Shown piece by piece: positions 26,497-34,726 of a stretch of DNA of 64,000 bases. The DNA comes from Winogradskya consettensis (GTDB taxonomy: Bacteria > Actinomycetota > Actinomycetes > Mycobacteriales > Micromonosporaceae). The stretch is taken from assembly GCF_018332715.1 (NCBI RefSeq), contig NZ_BOQP01000006.1, positions 62,001 to 126,000 of the forward strand. Reading direction: 5' to 3'. The notes beneath the pieces are model-generated. The model had not been told where the DNA came from, made no database searches, and saw nothing but the letters and a program-made list of their open reading frames with translations. A program made the translations under genes and the position numbers. How positions within the stretch are numbered: position 1 is the first letter of the stretch; every line of letters begins with the position of its first letter.

Positions 26497-28164
26497 GTGG
26501 TCGGGGTCGAACTCGGGTGGGCGGCGACGCTGCATCGGCTCTGGAGCTCGGTCACCGTTATCACTGCGCGTGATCAACTTGCCGATCTGGTGTTACCGCC
26601 GCTGCTCACCGAGCCCGGGGTGCTCGCCGTGTGGGGGTTGCGGCACGATCCGGCCGGCGGCATTTCGGCGTACCGATGGGCTGGTCTGCCGTTGCGGCAG
26701 GAAGATCGCGCCGAGGCGGAAAAGATCGCGGCCCGGGAGCTGCCGGTGGCCCCCATCGGTCCGGAGCTGGAGAGTCTGCGGGCCCAGGGCGCCCGGCAGG
26801 TGCTCTCCGCCCGGCTCGACGTTCCCGGCGCGGAAGCCGGCAGCATGCTCGTCGTGGCCGGCGCCGATGCCGATCTGCCCCGGTTGCAGGCCTGCCTGGC
26901 GCAGATCGTCGACGTGACCAGGGAGGCGATCCGCCGGCTCCTGGCCGGGCGTACCGAGGACGAGCAGCAGATGCGCGACGCCCTGCTCGCGGAGGCGTCG
27001 CTGCAGATGGACGCTGTGCTGGACACCACGCAGACGATGCACCGGGCGGCCCGGATGGCGGTGCCGGCCATCGCCGAGGGCTGCCTCGTCTACGTCCTCG
27101 AGGATGACAAACTGCTCCTGCGCAGCGCCGTGCACGTCGACATGCGCCGCCTCGACACGGCGCTGGCGAACCCCGCGTACGCCGCATGCCTGTCCGACCT
27201 GGCGAGCAGGGCCGTGGCGGGCAACGCCGAGCGGGTGCACTCGGGCGATACCGACAGCGCCGGCACCCGGACCATTCACCCGCAGCTCCTGCGCGCCCGC
27301 GGCCGGGTGCTCGGCGTGCTGCTCTTCCTCTTCGACCGCGGCGACGACCGGATCCCGCCGCCGGACTTCCTGCGCGACCTCGCCTACCGGGCGGCGCTGG
27401 CCATTGACAACGGCGAGCTCTACGAGCAGCGGCGGCGTGACGTGGTGACCATGCAGCAGCATCTGCTCCCCAGCCGGCTGCCGGTCGTGCCGGGCATCGC
27501 GATCGCCGCCTCGTATGCGGTCGGTGACCGGGTCACCGAGGTGGGCGGCGACTTCTACGACGTGGTGACGCGTACGGATGGCGTGGTCGCGGCCCTGGTC
27601 GGTGATGTCTGCGGGCGCGGGCCCGAGGCTGCGGCCCTGACCGGCATGGCCCGGCACACCCTGGGCACCCTGCTGACCGAGGGCGTCTCGCCCGCGCGGG
27701 CGCTCGGGCGGCTCAACACCGGCCTGCGCCGCGACGGCTCCTGGCGGTTCGTCACGGCCGGGGTCGCCATGCTGCGCCCGGCCGCGAAAGGCCTCGCCGT
27801 GCAGTGGAACTCCGCCGGTCACCCCGCCCCGATCGTGCTGCGCCGCGGCCGTTCCGCGCAGGCGGCCCGGGGCGGTGGCATCCCGCTCGGGGTGCTCCCG
27901 CAGGCCACCATCGGACGGTCCAGGCTGCTGCTCGCCCCGGGCGACGCCCTGCTGATGTTCACCGACGGGCTGACCGAGGCCCGCGACGCCGACGGCGTCA
28001 TGTTCGACCACGCGGCGCTGTGGCAGGCTCTCGACCGGCTGCGCGACGCCCCCGTCGAGACGCTCGTCCACGAGTTGAGCCAGGCCTCCGCCATCTTCGG
28101 CGGCGCGGTGGCCGACGACATCGCCGTGCTGGCCGTACGCGCTGAGGAGCATCACGATGGGTGA
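26497..28164 (+). CDS. SpoIIE/RsbU-type PP2C phosphatase with GAF-like sensor
   Basis: About 555 residues from GTG 26497, which has GGGAG at good spacing; in-frame GTGs at 26476 and 26491 are alternatives. Residues to about 330 form one or two GAF-like sensor parts. The PP2C-like catalytic part carries VTEVGGDFYDVV, GDVCGRGPEAA and MFTDGLTEARD, where the metal-binding Asp residues lie. Such phosphatases act on anti-sigma factor antagonists. It overlaps the following receiver gene by eight bases, suggesting that the two act together. Confidence 0.9.
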   Translation: MVGVELGWAATLHRLWSSVTVITARDQLADLVLPPLLTEPGVLAVWGLRHDPAGGISAYRWAGLPLRQEDRAEAEKIAARELPVAPIGPELESLRAQGARQVLSARLDVPGAEAGSMLVVAGADADLPRLQACLAQIVDVTREAIRRLLAGRTEDEQQMRDALLAEASLQMDAVLDTTQTMHRAARMAVPAIAEGCLVYVLEDDKLLLRSAVHVDMRRLDTALANPAYAACLSDLASRAVAGNAERVHSGDTDSAGTRTIHPQLLRARGRVLGVLLFLFDRGDDRIPPPDFLRDLAYRAALAIDNGELYEQRRRDVVTMQQHLLPSRLPVVPGIAIAASYAVGDRVTEVGGDFYDVVTRTDGVVAALVGDVCGRGPEAAALTGMARHTLGTLLTEGVSPARALGRLNTGLRRDGSWRFVTAGVAMLRPAAKGLAVQWNSAGHPAPIVLRRGRSAQAARGGGIPLGVLPQATIGRSRLLLAPGDALLMFTDGLTEARDADGVMFDHAALWQALDRLRDAPVETLVHELSQASAIFGGAVADDIAVLAVRAEEHHDG

Positions 28165-28567
28165 AACCGACCGGGACCTGGTGCTGGTCGTCGAGGACTC
28201 GGACGAGGATGTCGAGGCGATCGGGCGGGCCATCGGGCGCTCCCACCCCCAGGTGAGACTGGAATTCCTGCGCTCCGGCGCCGAGGTCATGCCCCGGCTG
28301 ACAGCCGCCGGTGCGACCCTGCCCGGCATGGTCCTGCTCGACCTGAACATGCCCGGCGAGGGCGGACTCGACGTGATCAAACGGATCCGCGCCGAACCCG
28401 CCGTGAGCGCCCTGATCCTCGTCGTGTTCACGTCATCGGAGGACCAGGCCGAGGCGGACGCCTGCTACGCGGCCGGCGCGGACAGCTACATCTTCAAGCC
28501 GATCAACTTCGCACTGTTCCGTACGGTCCTGCACCAGACGCTGGACTACTGGCGCTCCCGCGGTTGA
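28157..28567 (+). CDS. Single-domain response regulator, Rcp1-like
   Basis: Encodes 136 residues with a receiver domain only: ED pair in VVEDSDED, D62 in LLDLNMPGEGG, T/S switch in VFTSSED and Lys in FKPINF. The ending FRTVLHQTLDYW resembles the receivers that serve phytochrome-type kinases (Rcp1). It starts within the phosphatase gene. A bacteriophytochrome kinase lies about 8 kb away (36.4-38.6 kb) without its own receiver gene, so a functional link is possible but unproven. Confidence 0.88.
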   Translation: MGETDRDLVLVVEDSDEDVEAIGRAIGRSHPQVRLEFLRSGAEVMPRLTAAGATLPGMVLLDLNMPGEGGLDVIKRIRAEPAVSALILVVFTSSEDQAEADACYAAGADSYIFKPINFALFRTVLHQTLDYWRSRG

Positions 28568-28574
28568 CAGCGGA

Positions 28575-29120
28575 TCAGGCGCCGAGAACCGGTGCCCCGA
28601 TGCTGTTCGGCAGGCCGAGCCCGGGCAGCGTCTTGTTCTCCTGACGGATGGTCAGCCCCTCGGGCCACGCCACACTCGCCGCGGCCGCGGTGCCCTGCAA
28701 CCGGACCCGCAGCGCCGCCGGCTGCCACATGTGCTCCTCCTCCGGCAGCAGCCGCACGCGGATCGTCGAGTGCGCCGACTCACCGTGCGCCAGCGTCAGC
28801 GTCGTCGCTTTCCCGGTGCCGGGCAGGTTGACGGTCTGCTTCCAGCCACCGGTCGTCGGGCCGGTCAGCGCGACCACGGGGTTGCCCGAGAGGATGCACG
28901 TGGCAGCCGACTTGTTCGTGTAGGTGAGCCGCACGTTCTCGAAGAACTCGCCGCCCTTCTCGAACATCTCCTCATCGGTGGCCGTCGTCGACAGGTTCCC
29001 GATGGCGCATGGCCCCAGGGCCGCAGCCTCGGCCTTGGAGGGGTTGTGCAGCGCCAGCGCACTGCCGGCCACCGCGGACACAACCGCCACCGCGGTCACA
29101 ACCAGCACTCGTACGCGCAT
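28575..29120 (-). CDS. Exported DUF4232 protein
   Basis: Encodes 181 residues from ATG 29120, which has GAGGGGAAC in front. An N-terminal signal peptide (residues 3-24, cleavable after Ala-rich stretch) precedes a DUF4232 domain with C in LGPCAIGNLS, the turn LTYTNKSAATCILSGNPVVAL and a closing IRVRLLP-type strand. These are small secreted or lipid-anchored proteins of unknown role common in actinobacteria. An open frame continues ten codons further upstream, but the ribosome-binding site fits 29120. Confidence 0.8.
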   Translation of the reverse strand: MRVRVLVVTAVAVVSAVAGSALALHNPSKAEAAALGPCAIGNLSTTATDEEMFEKGGEFFENVRLTYTNKSAATCILSGNPVVALTGPTTGGWKQTVNLPGTGKATTLTLAHGESAHSTIRVRLLPEEEHMWQPAALRVRLQGTAAAASVAWPEGLTIRQENKTLPGLGLPNSIGAPVLGA

Positions 29121-29271
29121 CGTTCTGTTCCCCTCGACCGGCTGGACCACCAGGGCCCGGCTCCTGAGAAGAAATCTAGAGACTCACCGCCCCCCGGAAA
29201 TCACGGTTTCGTGCCACCCCCGGAGGCGCTACGGTCCAGGCGTTGACCCGGGACTCGAAGGAGATCGAATC

Positions 29272-29358
29272 ATGAGGCAGATCGCGACGCCGGCCCCCGT
29301 TTCGATCCAGCCTGGAGGATTCCCCTGTTCCGCATCGACCCGTTTCCCGAGGATGTAA
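29272..29358 (+). CDS. Short upstream ORF overlapping the ABC gene start (28 aa)
   Basis: ATG at 29272 follows AAGGAG at ideal distance. It encodes MRQIATPAPVSIQPGGFPCS and eight more residues, ending at TAA 29356-29358, in a different frame from the ABC gene that begins at about 29325. It could couple translation to the ABC gene, or reflect an error in this short stretch that splits the true start from its gene. Confidence 0.4.
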   Translation: MRQIATPAPVSIQPGGFPCSASTRFPRM

Positions 29359-31124
29359 CAGCTACCCCGCCGGCCACCGTCGGCGCGTACCTGTGGCATG
29401 AGGTCAAACCCCTGCGCGGCGTGATCGCGGCCAGTGTTGTGCTCGCGGCGATCAGTGCCGGCATCGAGGTCTGGCTGATCGCGTACGCAGGCCGCCTCGT
29501 CGATCTGCTCGGCGCGACCGACCCCGGCAACCTGTGGCGCGACCACGGCCGGGAGCTGCTCGGCGCCGCGGCGCTGGTCCTGATCGCCCGGCCGCTGGTC
29601 CACCTGGTCCGGGAGGCGATCGACGACCTCGTCCTCAAGCCGAACGCGCTGACCCGGGCAACGTGGCGCGCCCACCGGTACGTCTCTTTGCAACCGGTCG
29701 GCTGGTTCCGCCGGGATCTGGCCGGACGGACCGCCACCTGGGTACGCGACGGTGGTGCCGCGGCGACCAGTTGCGTCTACAACACCGTGCACGCGCTGGC
29801 TTTCATCGCGGCGTACATAGTGGGCTCGGCCTGGCTGATGGCGGCCACCGACCCGCGGCTGCTGCTCCCGCTCGGCATCTGGCTCGCCTGTTACGCCGCC
29901 CTCATGGGATACGTGATTCCCCGCTACCGTCGCGCCTCCGCCACGCACCAGGAGGCGAACTCCGCGCTGACCGGGCTGCTCGTCGACTCGTACGCGAACG
30001 CCGACACGCTGGCACTGCTCGCCGACCGGGACGCCGAGGAACGCACCGACCGCCGGGTCTTCGCTGACGCACGGCGGGCTCAGCTCGGCGTACAGCGGCT
30101 GGAAGTCACCATGAACGGCGCCATGACCGCACTCAGCGGCATCCTGCTGGCGGGCCTGGTCGGGTACGGCATCGTGCTGTGGCGTTCCGGTGCCGCCCCG
30201 ATCGGCCTCGTCGCCGCCGCACTAGCACTCAGTTTCCGCATTACCTCGCTCGCCGAGTGGCTGCTGGACGCCGTGTCGGCATTGTTCGGCTCGATCGGTG
30301 CGCTGCGCCGCGCACTCGTCACGATCGCCCAGCCGCTCGCCGTCGCGGACCGCCCGGACGCCAAGGAGCTTGCAGTGTCCGGCGGCTCGATCACGTTCAC
30401 GGCGGTCAGCCACCATTACGGTCGCGGCGCCGGCGGTCTCGACCGGCTGTCCCTGCGGATCGGGCCTGGCGAGCGGGTCGGTCTGGTCGGTCGGTCCGGG
30501 GCGGGAAAGTCCACCCTGGTCAACCTGCTGCTGCGCTTCTACGACGCGGAGGCGGGCACGATCGAGATCGACGGGCAGGACATCACCGGGGTCACCCAGC
30601 AGAGCCTGCGCCGGCGCATCGCCATGGTCAGCCAGGAGGCGATGCTGCTGCACCGCTCGATCCGGGAGAACATCGGCTCCGGCGACGACGCGACCATCGC
30701 GGCCGCCGCCCGATCAGCGGCAGCCGACGACTTCATCAAAGACCTTGACCACGGGTACGCGACCCAGGTCGGCGAACGCGGCGTACGGCTCTCCGGCGGT
30801 CAGCGGCAACGGATAGCGCTGGCCCGGGCCCTGCACCGCGACGCCCCGATCCTGGTCCTGGACGAGGCGACGTCGGCGCTCGACTCCGAGGCGGAGGCGG
30901 TCATCCAGGAGTCACTGGACCGCGTAATGGCGGGTCGCACGGTCCTCGCGGTTGCGCACCGGCTCTCCACGATCGCGCGGATGGACCGCATCGTCGTGCT
31001 GGACGCGGGCCGGATCGTCGCGCAGGGCACCCACCGCGAGCTGCTCGATCAGGGTGGCCTCTACGCGACATTGTGGGCCCGTCAGTCCGGCGGTTTCCTA
31101 GACGCCGGAGCGCAGGGGCTTTGA
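29325..31124 (+). CDS. ABC transporter, fused membrane and ATPase domains (half transporter)
   Basis: About 599 residues if initiated at CTG 29325, which has GGAGGAT six bases upstream; the first GTG in frame is only at 29421 and would cut into the first membrane helix. Six transmembrane helices lie in residues about 30-310. The ATPase domain shows Walker A GRSGAGKST, LSGGQRQRIALARAL and Walker B ILVLDEATSALD, followed by AHRLST. Such half transporters act as dimers, usually as exporters. Its 3' end overlaps the convergent acetyltransferase by 27 bases. Confidence 0.88.
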   Translation: MFRIDPFPEDVTATPPATVGAYLWHEVKPLRGVIAASVVLAAISAGIEVWLIAYAGRLVDLLGATDPGNLWRDHGRELLGAAALVLIARPLVHLVREAIDDLVLKPNALTRATWRAHRYVSLQPVGWFRRDLAGRTATWVRDGGAAATSCVYNTVHALAFIAAYIVGSAWLMAATDPRLLLPLGIWLACYAALMGYVIPRYRRASATHQEANSALTGLLVDSYANADTLALLADRDAEERTDRRVFADARRAQLGVQRLEVTMNGAMTALSGILLAGLVGYGIVLWRSGAAPIGLVAAALALSFRITSLAEWLLDAVSALFGSIGALRRALVTIAQPLAVADRPDAKELAVSGGSITFTAVSHHYGRGAGGLDRLSLRIGPGERVGLVGRSGAGKSTLVNLLLRFYDAEAGTIEIDGQDITGVTQQSLRRRIAMVSQEAMLLHRSIRENIGSGDDATIAAAARSAAADDFIKDLDHGYATQVGERGVRLSGGQRQRIALARALHRDAPILVLDEATSALDSEAEAVIQESLDRVMAGRTVLAVAHRLSTIARMDRIVVLDAGRIVAQGTHRELLDQGGLYATLWARQSGGFLDAGAQGL

Positions 31125-31511
31125 GCAGAGCACGTCGGGATACGGGATGTAGCCGAGGGCCTGCCAGAACCGCAGGCCGCTCTCGTTGTCGGGCATGACC
31201 AGGAGGTTCACCCGGGGGCAGCCGATGCGTTCGAAGCGGTCCTCGAGCTCCTTCACCAGCTGACTCGCGATGGCTTTGCGGCGGTGTCCGGGGTGGACGG
31301 CCAGCCGGAGGATCCAGCCCCGGCGACCGTCGTAGGTGCCGAGCACGACCCCGGCCACCTCGTCATCGGACGCTGCCACCAGGAAGAGCTCGGGATCGCG
31401 GGTCAGCTTGGCCTCGAGCTCGGGGCGGGTCACGACGTCGCGGCCCGCCGCTTCCCACACCGCCGTCACCGCATCGAAGTCGGTCCATTGGAATTGACGT
31501 ACGTTGATCAC
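31098..31511 (-). CDS. GNAT family N-acetyltransferase
   Basis: Encodes 137 residues from GTG 31511 (INVRQFQWTDFDAVTAVWEAAG). The acetyl-CoA site is recognisable as ILRLAVHPGHRRKAIASQLV (motif A, R/Q-x-x-G-x-A with Lys in place of the usual Gly), followed by NLLVMPDNESGLRFWQALGY, the usual last helix and strand. It resembles the RimI/YpeA group. Substrate unknown. It is divergent from the methyltransferase by 18 bases. Confidence 0.82.
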   Translation of the reverse strand: MINVRQFQWTDFDAVTAVWEAAGRDVVTRPELEAKLTRDPELFLVAASDDEVAGVVLGTYDGRRGWILRLAVHPGHRRKAIASQLVKELEDRFERIGCPRVNLLVMPDNESGLRFWQALGYIPYPDVLCSKPLRSGV

Positions 31512-31529
31512 GTCGGCAATTCTGTCAGC

Positions 31530-32285
31530 ATGGCGCGCATCGCTTACAACCACACGGATGCCCAGGCTTTCGCGGCGACCCGGCACCTCGGCGACGCCTC
31601 GTCCTGGCGTGCCGCGATCGTCGAGCACTTCGATCCGAAGCCGGGCAGCCGATTGCTGGACCTCGGCGCCGGCACGGGCAGCTGGTCGAGGACGTTCACC
31701 GAGTGGTTTCCCGGTGTCGAGGTGGTCGCGGTCGAGCCGTCGGCCGCGATGCGGGACCTGTCGGTGTTCCAGCCGATCCTGGCCGGTGACGCCGCCGCGA
31801 TCCCGCTACCGGATTCCAGTGTGGACGCGGTGTGGATCTCCACCGTGATCCACCACGTGCCTGACCTGGCCGCGGCCGCCGCCGAGCTGCGCCGGGTGCT
31901 GCGGCCCGGCGCTGTGGTGCTGATCCGGTCGGCGTTCGCGGGCCGGCCCGAGGGGATCACGCAGTTCCGGTACTTCACCGAGGCTGTGCGGGTGCTGGAC
32001 ACCTACCCCAGCGTCGCCGACATCGAGGAGGCGTTTGCGGGGTTCCGTACCGTCAAACTCTCCAAGGTCCCGCAGCACACCGCGTCCTCGCTGCAGGAGA
32101 TCGTCGCGACGCTGCGCCGCGAGGCACACACCCCACTTCAACTGATCACCGACGAGGAGTACGCCACCGGCCTCGAACGGCTGCGCGCAGCGGCCGAGAC
32201 CACGACCGGCCCGGTCATCGATCACCTGGATCTGTTGGTCATGCGTACTGACCCGGCCGGTAGTCCCCCGCCGGCTGCCGGGTGA
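31530..32285 (+). CDS. Class I SAM-dependent methyltransferase
   Basis: Encodes 251 residues from ATG 31530. Motif I is LLDLGAGTGSWSRTF; EVVAVEPS is the acidic strand-2 end; VDAVWISTVIHHVPD and LRRVLRPGAVVLIRSAF follow, as in UbiE/Methyltransf_11 proteins. It moves a methyl group to a small molecule that cannot be named. The 3' end overlaps the convergent CMD gene by 47 bases. Confidence 0.88.
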   Translation: MARIAYNHTDAQAFAATRHLGDASSWRAAIVEHFDPKPGSRLLDLGAGTGSWSRTFTEWFPGVEVVAVEPSAAMRDLSVFQPILAGDAAAIPLPDSSVDAVWISTVIHHVPDLAAAAAELRRVLRPGAVVLIRSAFAGRPEGITQFRYFTEAVRVLDTYPSVADIEEAFAGFRTVKLSKVPQHTASSLQEIVATLRREAHTPLQLITDEEYATGLERLRAAAETTTGPVIDHLDLLVMRTDPAGSPPPAAG

Positions 32286-32709
32286 TGACGTTGATCCGGT
32301 TGAACGCGTTGATCAGGGCGATCGAGGCGACGAGGGCCATCAGCTGCTCCTCGTCGTAATGCTTGGCGGCGTTCGCCCACACGTCGTCGCCGACCCCGGC
32401 ACCGTCAGCGAGCCGGGTGCCCTGCTCGGCGAGTTCCAGGGCGGCCCGCTCCGCATCCGTAAAGACCGGCGCCTCCCGCCACGCCCCTACCAGGTTCAAC
32501 CGCACCGACGTCTCCCCCGCCGCTGCGGCGTCCTTGGTGTGCATGTCGAGGCACCACCCGCAGCCGTTGATCTGGCTGACCCGGATCTTCACCAACTCCT
32601 GGGTCGCCGTCGGCAGCGTCGAGTCGACCAGCATTTTGTTCGCCGACACGAGGGCCTTCACGATCTTCGGCGCGAGGTCCGTACCGAACGGGTTGAGCCG
32701 AGCCTGCAT
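32239..32709 (-). CDS. Carboxymuconolactone decarboxylase (AhpD-like) family protein
   Basis: Encodes 156 residues from ATG 32709; AAGGAG lies within the five extra codons that the open frame would add. The redox/proton-relay motif is CGWCLDMHTKDA (CxxC and His), typical of the AhpD-like peroxidase-related group. It lies 48 bases downstream of the ECF sigma gene on the same strand, the expected place for the carboxymuconolactone decarboxylase, oxidoreductase or epimerase gene that accompanies ECF41 sigma factors. Confidence 0.9.
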   Translation of the reverse strand: MQARLNPFGTDLAPKIVKALVSANKMLVDSTLPTATQELVKIRVSQINGCGWCLDMHTKDAAAAGETSVRLNLVGAWREAPVFTDAERAALELAEQGTRLADGAGVGDDVWANAAKHYDEEQLMALVASIALINAFNRINVITRQPAGDYRPGQYA

Positions 32710-32757
32710 GACGTACTCCTTCATCGAGGGTCTGTTACGACTACGACGAGACGGCAG

Positions 32758-33618
32758 TCAGGAACGTAACGGCGCGATCCGCGCGGGGTCGGTCGTCGAC
32801 ACGATCTCGACGATCCGGCCGTCGGCCACGGTGCACGCGAGCACGCCCAGCAGCTTGCCCTTGGCACTCGTCGACACGACCCCGGGCTTGCCGTCGACCA
32901 GCACCCGCCGCGACGTCGCCGTGGCCCGGGCCCCACGCAGGGCACGGTCGGCCACCTCCTCGGCTCCGCGCAGTGAGATCATCCGGCGCGCGGTGTACGA
33001 CCGCCACGTCACCTCGGGGTCCAGCAGCCGCACCAGAGCGTCGAAATCCCCCTCCCGGGCCGCCGCGAGAAACGCGTCGACGACGGCGCGTTGCTGCCGC
33101 GACTCCTCAGCGGGACCGCGCGGGTCCTGCACCTTGCGGCGGGCCCGGCTTGCCAGCATCTTCGTGGCATCGGTGGACCTGCCGAGCACCGCTCCGATCT
33201 CGTCGAACGGCACCGCGAACATGTCGTGCAACACGAACGCCAGCCGCTCGACCGGGCTGAGCGTGTCGAGCACCACCAGCAGCGCCAGCCCCACAGACTC
33301 GGCGAGCACCGACTCCTCCCCGGGGTCCAAGCCGTGATCCTCGGTCACCACGAACTCGGGCAGCCGGTCCTCGTACGAAACCTCGGGTCTGGCCTTCCGT
33401 GACCGCAGCATGTCGATGCAGATCCGCCCGACAACGGTCGTCAGCCACCCCGCCAGATTGTCGACGCCGTCCGCGTCCTGCCGAGCCAGCCGCAGCCACG
33501 CCTCCTGCACGGCGTCCTCGGCGTCCACCCGCGACCCGAGCACCCGGTATGCGACCCCGACCAGTCGCCCCCGCTGCAGTTCAAAAGCCTCCGCCAGCTC
33601 CGAGGCCGTCCCGGTCAT
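32758..33618 (-). CDS. ECF sigma factor with NTF2-like C-terminal domain (ECF41/SigJ type)
   Basis: Encodes 286 residues. Region 2 shows RLVGVAYRVLGSRVDAEDAVQEAWLRL, region 4 LSPVERLAFVLHDMFAVPFDEIGAVLGRSTDATKMLASRARRKV. From about residue 175 follows a SnoaL/NTF2-like domain that in ECF41 proteins replaces the anti-sigma factor and modulates activity. The gene has a sequence matching the ECF41 promoter upstream (33656-33682), implying autoregulation, and a CMD gene downstream. The signal is unknown. Confidence 0.92.
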   Translation of the reverse strand: MTGTASELAEAFELQRGRLVGVAYRVLGSRVDAEDAVQEAWLRLARQDADGVDNLAGWLTTVVGRICIDMLRSRKARPEVSYEDRLPEFVVTEDHGLDPGEESVLAESVGLALLVVLDTLSPVERLAFVLHDMFAVPFDEIGAVLGRSTDATKMLASRARRKVQDPRGPAEESRQQRAVVDAFLAAAREGDFDALVRLLDPEVTWRSYTARRMISLRGAEEVADRALRGARATATSRRVLVDGKPGVVSTSAKGKLLGVLACTVADGRIVEIVSTTDPARIAPLRS

Positions 33619-33655
33619 GTCGCCACCTTCCCCGAGCGAACTCCGTCACGAACCT

Positions 33656-33682
33656 GACGAGCCGGCCGCGGCAAAGGTGACA
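33656..33682 (-). promoter_or_regulatory. ECF41-type promoter of the sigma-CMD operon
   Basis: On the minus strand TGTCACC (33682-33676), 16 bases, then CGTC (33659-33656), 38 bases from the sigma start codon. The reported ECF41 consensus is TGTCACA-N16-CGTC, so six of seven -35 bases, all -10 bases and the spacing fit. Confidence 0.75.
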
Positions 33683-33767
33683 GATAGCGTTCGAGGTTGA
33701 TTTCTACCTGGAGCGTTGCGGCTTCACGCCGACCGCGGCGAGCGTCCTCCGGCTGACCTAGGGGTTA

Positions 33768-33788
33768 TTGATATCCGTGCGGTATCAA
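33768..33788. promoter_or_regulatory. Palindrome upstream of the NmrA-like gene
   Basis: TTGATA (33768-33773) and TATCAA (33783-33788), 9-base spacer, in the 223-base gap between sigma gene and NmrA-like gene. It could be an operator; the binding protein is unknown. Confidence 0.35.
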
Positions 33789-33841
33789 CCGAGAGGGAGC
33801 CGGTCTTTCCCTTCTCGGTGCTGCGGACGTTGACTCATTGC

Positions 33842-34726
33842 ATGATTGTTGTTACTTCCCCTACCGGGAACATCGGGTCCCAGGTCGTTGCGGGCCTGCT
33901 CAATGCCGGTGCGCCGGTCCGTGTCGTGGTCCGGGATCCGGCTCGGCTCGCAGCGGGCGTCGCCGAGCGCGTCGAGGTGGTCCGGGGCTCCCACAGTGAC
34001 CCGGCGGTCGTGGCCGAGGCGTTCGCGGGTGCCGACGCGGTCTTCTGGCTCGTGCCTGCCGGCCATGCCGCGCCGAGTGTCGACGCGGCGTACTCCGGAT
34101 TCGCGCGGCCGGGCATCGAGGCGTTCCGTGAGCAGGGCGTCGGGCGGGTGGTCGGGGTCTCCGCGCTGGGTCGTGGCACCGCGGTCTCGGGGCAGGCCGG
34201 GTATGTCACCGCGACGCTGGCCATGGACGACCTGATCGCGGCTTCGGGCGTACCGTACCGGGCTCTGACCATGCCGTCCTTCATGGACAACACGCTGCGG
34301 CAGGCCGGTCCGATCAAGGCGCAGGGCGTTTTCTACGGCCCCTCGCTGCCCGGCCTGGCCGTGCCGACGGTCGCCACCCGGGACATCGCAGCCGTCGCCG
34401 TGCGGCTGCTGCTCGACGGCACCTGGACCGGTTTCGACGAGGTCCCGGTGCTCGGACCGGAGGATCTGAGCTTCGACCGGATGGCCGCGATCATCTCCGA
34501 CGTGCTCGGCCGCGAGGTGCGCTACCAGCAGATCCCCGGCGACGCGTTCAAGGCGAGGATGATGGGCAACGGGATGTCCGAGGCGATGGCCCAGGGTCTG
34601 CTCGACATGGCCGTGGCGAAGAACAACGGCCTCGACCAGGGCGTTACGCGTACGCCCGAAGCCGGCACCCCGACAACGTTCCGCGAGTGGTGCACCGAGA
34701 TCCTGAAGCCGGCCGTCGATGCCTGA
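33842..34726 (+). CDS. NAD(P)-binding NmrA-like epimerase/reductase
   Basis: Encodes 294 residues from ATG 33842. The N-terminal dinucleotide site is MIVVTSPTGNIGSQVVAGLL, and the atypical-SDR character (NmrA/QOR2-like, GVGRVVGVSALGRG, no classical YxxxK) is clear. It is divergent from the sigma gene and begins a three-gene unit in which stops and starts overlap. Proteins of this kind are among the usual ECF41 companions, but no ECF41-like promoter is seen on this strand. Confidence 0.85.
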   Translation: MIVVTSPTGNIGSQVVAGLLNAGAPVRVVVRDPARLAAGVAERVEVVRGSHSDPAVVAEAFAGADAVFWLVPAGHAAPSVDAAYSGFARPGIEAFREQGVGRVVGVSALGRGTAVSGQAGYVTATLAMDDLIAASGVPYRALTMPSFMDNTLRQAGPIKAQGVFYGPSLPGLAVPTVATRDIAAVAVRLLLDGTWTGFDEVPVLGPEDLSFDRMAAIISDVLGREVRYQQIPGDAFKARMMGNGMSEAMAQGLLDMAVAKNNGLDQGVTRTPEAGTPTTFREWCTEILKPAVDA

